Source: Deltaproteobacteria bacterium (GTDB lineage Bacteria > Desulfobacterota > GWC2-55-46). Taken from it: DNA of 6,400 bases. The position numbers and the translations under genes were made by a program. The notes below the pieces were generated by a model. The model ran no database searches and had not been told where the DNA came from. It saw only the letters and a list, made by a program, of their open reading frames with translations. The stretch lies in the NCBI GenBank assembly GCA_016218095.1, contig JACREV010000235.1, forward strand, positions 1 to 6,400. The letters run 5' to 3'. Positions 3,186 through 6,400 of this stretch are shown here, piece after piece. The number at the start of each line of letters is the position of its first letter. Within the stretch, counting starts at the first letter, position 1.

Positions 3186-5582
3186 ATGAGCGTTGCGTTT
3201 AGAACCTATCTCCCACACCCGGTAAACGCGGCCTTCGGCGGACCCGGAGTAGCGCCCCGCTGGGCGAGCGGCGCAAAGGACGGCGTCGGCACCGCGCTTG
3301 GCGAATCCTCGAAGGTCTGGTTCACCATAGCCGGCGGCATCCTTACGGAGGTCTTCTACCCTACGGTCGACGTGGCGAACTCCAGGGACTTGAGGTTCTA
3401 CGTCTCGGATTCGAAGACGTTCTTCGACGAGGAGGGGACGGACACCTACGCGTCCATGGAATACATAGACAACAGGGCCCCGGCCTTCCAGATAACCAAT
3501 ACGGCGAAGTCGGGGGCGTACAGGATAGTCAAAAGGATATTCACCGACCCGGAGGCGAACTCCCTTGTAATGCAGACGTCGTTTAAGCCCCTTAAGGGCT
3601 CGGCAAAAGACTACAGGCTCTACCTGCAGTTCGCGCCGCATATCAAGAACCGGGGCTATGAGAACTCCGGCAGGTGCGCCGACTACAACGGCCAGACCTA
3701 CCTCATGGCATGGCGCGACGACATCTCGGCGGCCCTTACTTCGGACATACCGTTCCTCAAGATGTCCGCCGGGTACTCGGGCGTTACGGACGGTTGGCAT
3801 GATCTCCGCGACAACTACATCATGGACTGGGAGTTCGACTACGCCCCTGACGGCAACATCGCGCTTACCGCCGAGGTCCCGGCCTTCACCGACTTCACGC
3901 TCGTCCTGAGCTTCGGCAGGGACGAGGTGGAGGCCGTGCTGGAGTCCGCCAAGACCTTATCGAGGTCGATCCGCACGATAGAGAGGGAGTACATAAGGGA
4001 GTGGCACCGCTACCTCCACGGGCTTGATAACCTCTCAAGAGCCTCGCTCGACAGCGGCAGGCGTTACCACGCGAGCGCGATAGTATTGAAGACACACGAG
4101 GACAAGACATACAAAGGGGGTGTCATAGCGTCCCTATCGGTGCCCTGGGGCGAGGCAAAGGGCGACGCCGAGTCTATCGGCTATCACCTCGTCTGGCCGA
4201 GGGACCTGGTAAAATCGGCCTTCGCGTTCATGGCCATGGGGGACGCGGGGACCGCTGTGGCGACCCTCAATTATCTCAAGAACACCCAGAGCGAGGACGG
4301 CTCCTGGCCGCAGAACATGTGGATAAACGGGACCCCTTTCTGGAAGTACATACAGCTCGACCAGGTCGCGCTCCCGGTATTGCTCGCGTGGAGGCTCAAA
4401 AAGGCCGGAGAGGTGGGCGACGAATACTACCCGATGGTCAAGAAGGCGGCATCCTACCTCCTGAAGTACGGCCCTGTCACCGAGCAGGAGCGGTGGGAGG
4501 AGAACAGGGGCCTTTCGCCATCGACGCTTGCGGCTGAAGTCGCGGCGCTCGTGTGCGCGGCGCACTGGGCGGAAGAGGTCGATATCGGGGACTCCGGGTA
4601 CATCTTCTCCACGGCGGACTCCTGGGCGACACGGCTCGACGAGTTGACTTTCTCCGAGTGCGACTGCCTCGGGGAGGGGGTCCCCGGCCATTACCTCCGG
4701 ATCGTCCAGCCGCCGCCCGAGTACCTCCCGCCTTCGGAACAGGTCTGCCACGCGCTCGTCTACAACAGGAACAGGCCCAAGGACCAGCCTCACCACCAGG
4801 GAGAGCTCGTTGACGCAGGTTTTCTCGACCTCGTGAGGTACGGGCTGAGGGACGCGAAAGACGAGCGGATATTGAGCTCCATACGCGTAGCGGACAGGTA
4901 TATCAGGTTCTCGTACCCCGGCGGGACCGCCTTCTACAGGTTCAACGGCGACGGCTACGGGGAGAAGGAAGACGGAAGCCCCTTCGACGGCTCAGGCGTC
5001 GGCAGGCCCTGGCCCCTTATCACCGGGGAGCGGGGCGTTTACGAGGCCGTCGCGGGCGGGGACGCGGACCTCTACATCAAATCGCTCGAAGGGTTTGCCA
5101 ACGACGGGCTCATGTTCCCTGAGCAGGTCTGGGACAGGCCCGACATGCCTCTGCGCTCGCTCCGTACGGGCAAGGGCACCGGGTCGGCAACGCCTCTCGT
5201 CTGGGCGCACGCGGAGTACATAAAGCTGCTGCGTACAAAGAAGGACAGGCGCGGTTGCGACGTCATAGAAGAGGTGCTCAAGAGATACGTGGCGGATAAG
5301 ACGCAGTGCAGGATGTCGGAGTGGAAGAAGACGAGCCTCATAGAGACAGCGAGGTCCGCTGACATCATACGGATAATCTCGCCGGAGAAGGCGGACCTTC
5401 TCTGGACCGATGACGGCTGGCAGACAAAGGCAGAGAACGAAATGCCCGACACGGGGTTCGGCGTCTGCCATTTCGACTTCAAGCCCGACTCCTTCAGGCC
5501 CGGGACGACGCTCACATTCACCTTCCGCTACACCGAGACAGGCGAGTGGGAGGGAAAGAACTACGGCATAAGGGTCGAGTGA
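3186..5582 (+). CDS. GH15 glucoamylase / glucodextranase-type glucan 1,4-alpha-glucosidase
   Basis: A 798-residue enzyme that should release glucose from the non-reducing ends of alpha-glucans. Numbering from the ATG: the glucodextranase-like N-terminal beta domain covers about residues 15-275 and opens with FGGPGVAPRWASGAKDGVGT; the GH15 alpha/alpha barrel follows to about 685, with YHLVWPRDL (333-341), the general-acid segment QERWEEN with E438 (first Glu of W-E-E), and the base segment FPEQVWD with E646; TGSATPLVWAHAEYIKLL ends the barrel. A C-terminal beta module of about 80 residues (LLWTDDGWQ ... GEWEGKNYGIRVE) is usual in bacterial GH15. No signal peptide is seen, so the enzyme probably acts in the cytoplasm on glycogen or imported oligosaccharides (inference). 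ATG 3186 is preferred to the in-frame GTG at 3180 because GGGGG (3176-3180) lies 5 bases before the ATG and overlaps the GTG. All key residues are present. Confidence 0.93.
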   Translation: MSVAFRTYLPHPVNAAFGGPGVAPRWASGAKDGVGTALGESSKVWFTIAGGILTEVFYPTVDVANSRDLRFYVSDSKTFFDEEGTDTYASMEYIDNRAPAFQITNTAKSGAYRIVKRIFTDPEANSLVMQTSFKPLKGSAKDYRLYLQFAPHIKNRGYENSGRCADYNGQTYLMAWRDDISAALTSDIPFLKMSAGYSGVTDGWHDLRDNYIMDWEFDYAPDGNIALTAEVPAFTDFTLVLSFGRDEVEAVLESAKTLSRSIRTIEREYIREWHRYLHGLDNLSRASLDSGRRYHASAIVLKTHEDKTYKGGVIASLSVPWGEAKGDAESIGYHLVWPRDLVKSAFAFMAMGDAGTAVATLNYLKNTQSEDGSWPQNMWINGTPFWKYIQLDQVALPVLLAWRLKKAGEVGDEYYPMVKKAASYLLKYGPVTEQERWEENRGLSPSTLAAEVAALVCAAHWAEEVDIGDSGYIFSTADSWATRLDELTFSECDCLGEGVPGHYLRIVQPPPEYLPPSEQVCHALVYNRNRPKDQPHHQGELVDAGFLDLVRYGLRDAKDERILSSIRVADRYIRFSYPGGTAFYRFNGDGYGEKEDGSPFDGSGVGRPWPLITGERGVYEAVAGGDADLYIKSLEGFANDGLMFPEQVWDRPDMPLRSLRTGKGTGSATPLVWAHAEYIKLLRTKKDRRGCDVIEEVLKRYVADKTQCRMSEWKKTSLIETARSADIIRIISPEKADLLWTDDGWQTKAENEMPDTGFGVCHFDFKPDSFRPGTTLTFTFRYTETGEWEGKNYGIRVE

Positions 5583-5644
5583 AGCGGGGTCTCTCGAAAC
5601 ACGGTATACTTAAGTCCGCTTATATAAAATGCCCGGAGGGCCGG

Positions 5645-6400
5645 ATGAGAAGACCTCTTGCGCGGGTCATAATCGAAGACCATATCGTCTCGGGGCGTTG
5701 GGAGCCGGGCGCCGAGATAGGCATAAGGATCGACCAGACGCTCACCCAGGACGCGACCGGGACGCTTGCGTACCTCGAGTTCGAGAACCTCGGGATAGAG
5801 GGCGTCAAGACGGAGCTCTCCGCGAGCTACGTCGACCATAACCTCTTACAAACGGACTTCAAGAACGCCGACGACCACTTATTTCTCATGACCTCGGCGC
5901 AAAAGTACGGCGTCTGGTTTTCGCCGCCGGGAAACGGCGTATCGCACCCGGTGCACATGGAGAGGTTCGGGCGTCCCGGAAAGACGCTCCTCGGCTCCGA
6001 CAGCCACACCTGCACCGCCGGCGCGCTCGGGATGATAGCCATAGGGGTCGGCGGGCTCGACGTCGCGCTCGCAATGGCCGGGGAGCCGTTCTATTTGAAG
6101 GTCCCGAAGGTGCTCGGGGTAAAGCTCAAGGGCAGGCTCGGCAAATGGGTCTCGGCAAAGGACGTGATACTCGAGATGCTAAGGCGCCACACCGTAAAGG
6201 GAGGGCTCGGCAGGATCGTCGAGTACTGGGGGCCGGGGCTCAAAAACCTTACCGCTACAGACCGGGCGACCATCGCCAACATGGGGGCCGAGCTCGGCGC
6301 GACGACAACGGTATTCCCGTCAGACGAGCAGACGAGGGACTTTCTGGAGAGGCACGGGAGAGTTGGCGACTGGGCTCCCTTTGAGGCCGAGCCGGACGCC
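5645..6400 (+). CDS. Aconitate hydratase, Aquifex type (N-terminal 252 residues)
   Basis: An open frame from ATG 5645 that leaves the window in frame. It should interconvert citrate and isocitrate through a [4Fe-4S] cluster. Visible family segments are GIRIDQTLTQDATGT (26-40), a region that includes the substrate-binding loop; SYVDHNLLQT (61-70); the long NADDH element; HMERFGRPGKTLLGSDSHT (104-122) with the SDSHTCTAG signature; AIGVGGLDVALAMAG (132-146); WVSAKDVILE (168-177); and ANMGAELGATTTVFPSDEQT (211-230). The layout matches the roughly 650-residue Aquifex-type aconitase of many anaerobes, which is close to the 3-isopropylmalate dehydratase large subunit; that or homoaconitase is the alternative. 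The three cluster cysteines lie further on and cannot be checked. GGAGG (5635-5639) is 5 bases before the ATG. The gap of 62 bases after the glucoamylase holds TATACT and TATAAA boxes but no convincing -35, so read-through is possible. Confidence 0.92.
   Translation, partial: MRRPLARVIIEDHIVSGRWEPGAEIGIRIDQTLTQDATGTLAYLEFENLGIEGVKTELSASYVDHNLLQTDFKNADDHLFLMTSAQKYGVWFSPPGNGVSHPVHMERFGRPGKTLLGSDSHTCTAGALGMIAIGVGGLDVALAMAGEPFYLKVPKVLGVKLKGRLGKWVSAKDVILEMLRRHTVKGGLGRIVEYWGPGLKNLTATDRATIANMGAELGATTTVFPSDEQTRDFLERHGRVGDWAPFEAEPDA

Noticed and set aside
2984..3202. Plus-strand open frame of about 72 codons before the glucoamylase
   Set aside because: It needs a TTG start without a ribosome site, runs into the glucoamylase start in another frame, and resembles no protein.
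3165..3800. Long minus-strand open frame opposite the glucoamylase
   Set aside because: It is an antisense shadow of a well-recognised enzyme, with Arg/Val-rich low-information protein and no family resemblance; the same holds for 4134-4796 and 4992-5521 on the minus strand.

Overview
The window is bacterial chromosome: GC-rich coding sequence with frequent ATA (Ile) and AGG (Arg) codons, tightly packed genes, good Shine-Dalgarno sites and short AT-rich intergenic gaps. The gene content fits an anaerobic or microaerophilic bacterium of the Desulfobacterota/Nitrospirota kind: ferritin-like diiron proteins, a stand-alone rubredoxin, an Aquifex-type aconitase and a GH15 glucoamylase. The lineage is an inference from style and gene families; there is no rRNA or other marker gene here. 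No mobile element, CRISPR array, tRNA or rRNA was seen.

Left part (1-2990, all genes on the minus strand, so read right to left). Two good sigma70-like promoters (near 2962-2990 and 2897-2925) and a leader with a perfect 17-bp hairpin precede a bacterioferritin-like diiron protein (2358-2795). An AT-rich gap with a large imperfect inverted repeat follows. Next come a 39-residue rubredoxin (2125-2244) and, overlapping it by 8 bases, a MidA/NDUFAF7-type methyltransferase (957-2132). A second promoter region (909-937), with a TGTGA-N6-TCACA palindrome nested in a larger hairpin (851-883), leads into a compact operon: a 55-residue Cys4 zinc-ribbon-like protein (653-820), a second ferritin-like/rubrerythrin-type diiron protein (91-624), and the N-terminus of an FAD-dependent oxidoreductase that runs off the left edge (1-83).

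Right part (about 2990-6400, plus strand). An intergenic stretch of about 390 bases separates the two halves. It is followed by a complete, probably cytoplasmic GH15 glucoamylase/glucodextranase-type enzyme (3186-5582) and, 62 bases on, the first 252 residues of an Aquifex-type aconitase that runs off the right edge (5645-6400).

How they fit together: the minus-strand genes look like an iron, peroxide and redox stress region. Each of the two diiron proteins lacks the usual C-terminal rubredoxin domain of rubrerythrin, yet each has a separate small Cys4 protein encoded beside it, and each transcription unit has a strong inverted repeat in its leader. That repeated layout is the most interesting feature here. 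The plus-strand genes belong to carbon metabolism: intracellular alpha-glucan breakdown and the citrate-isocitrate step.
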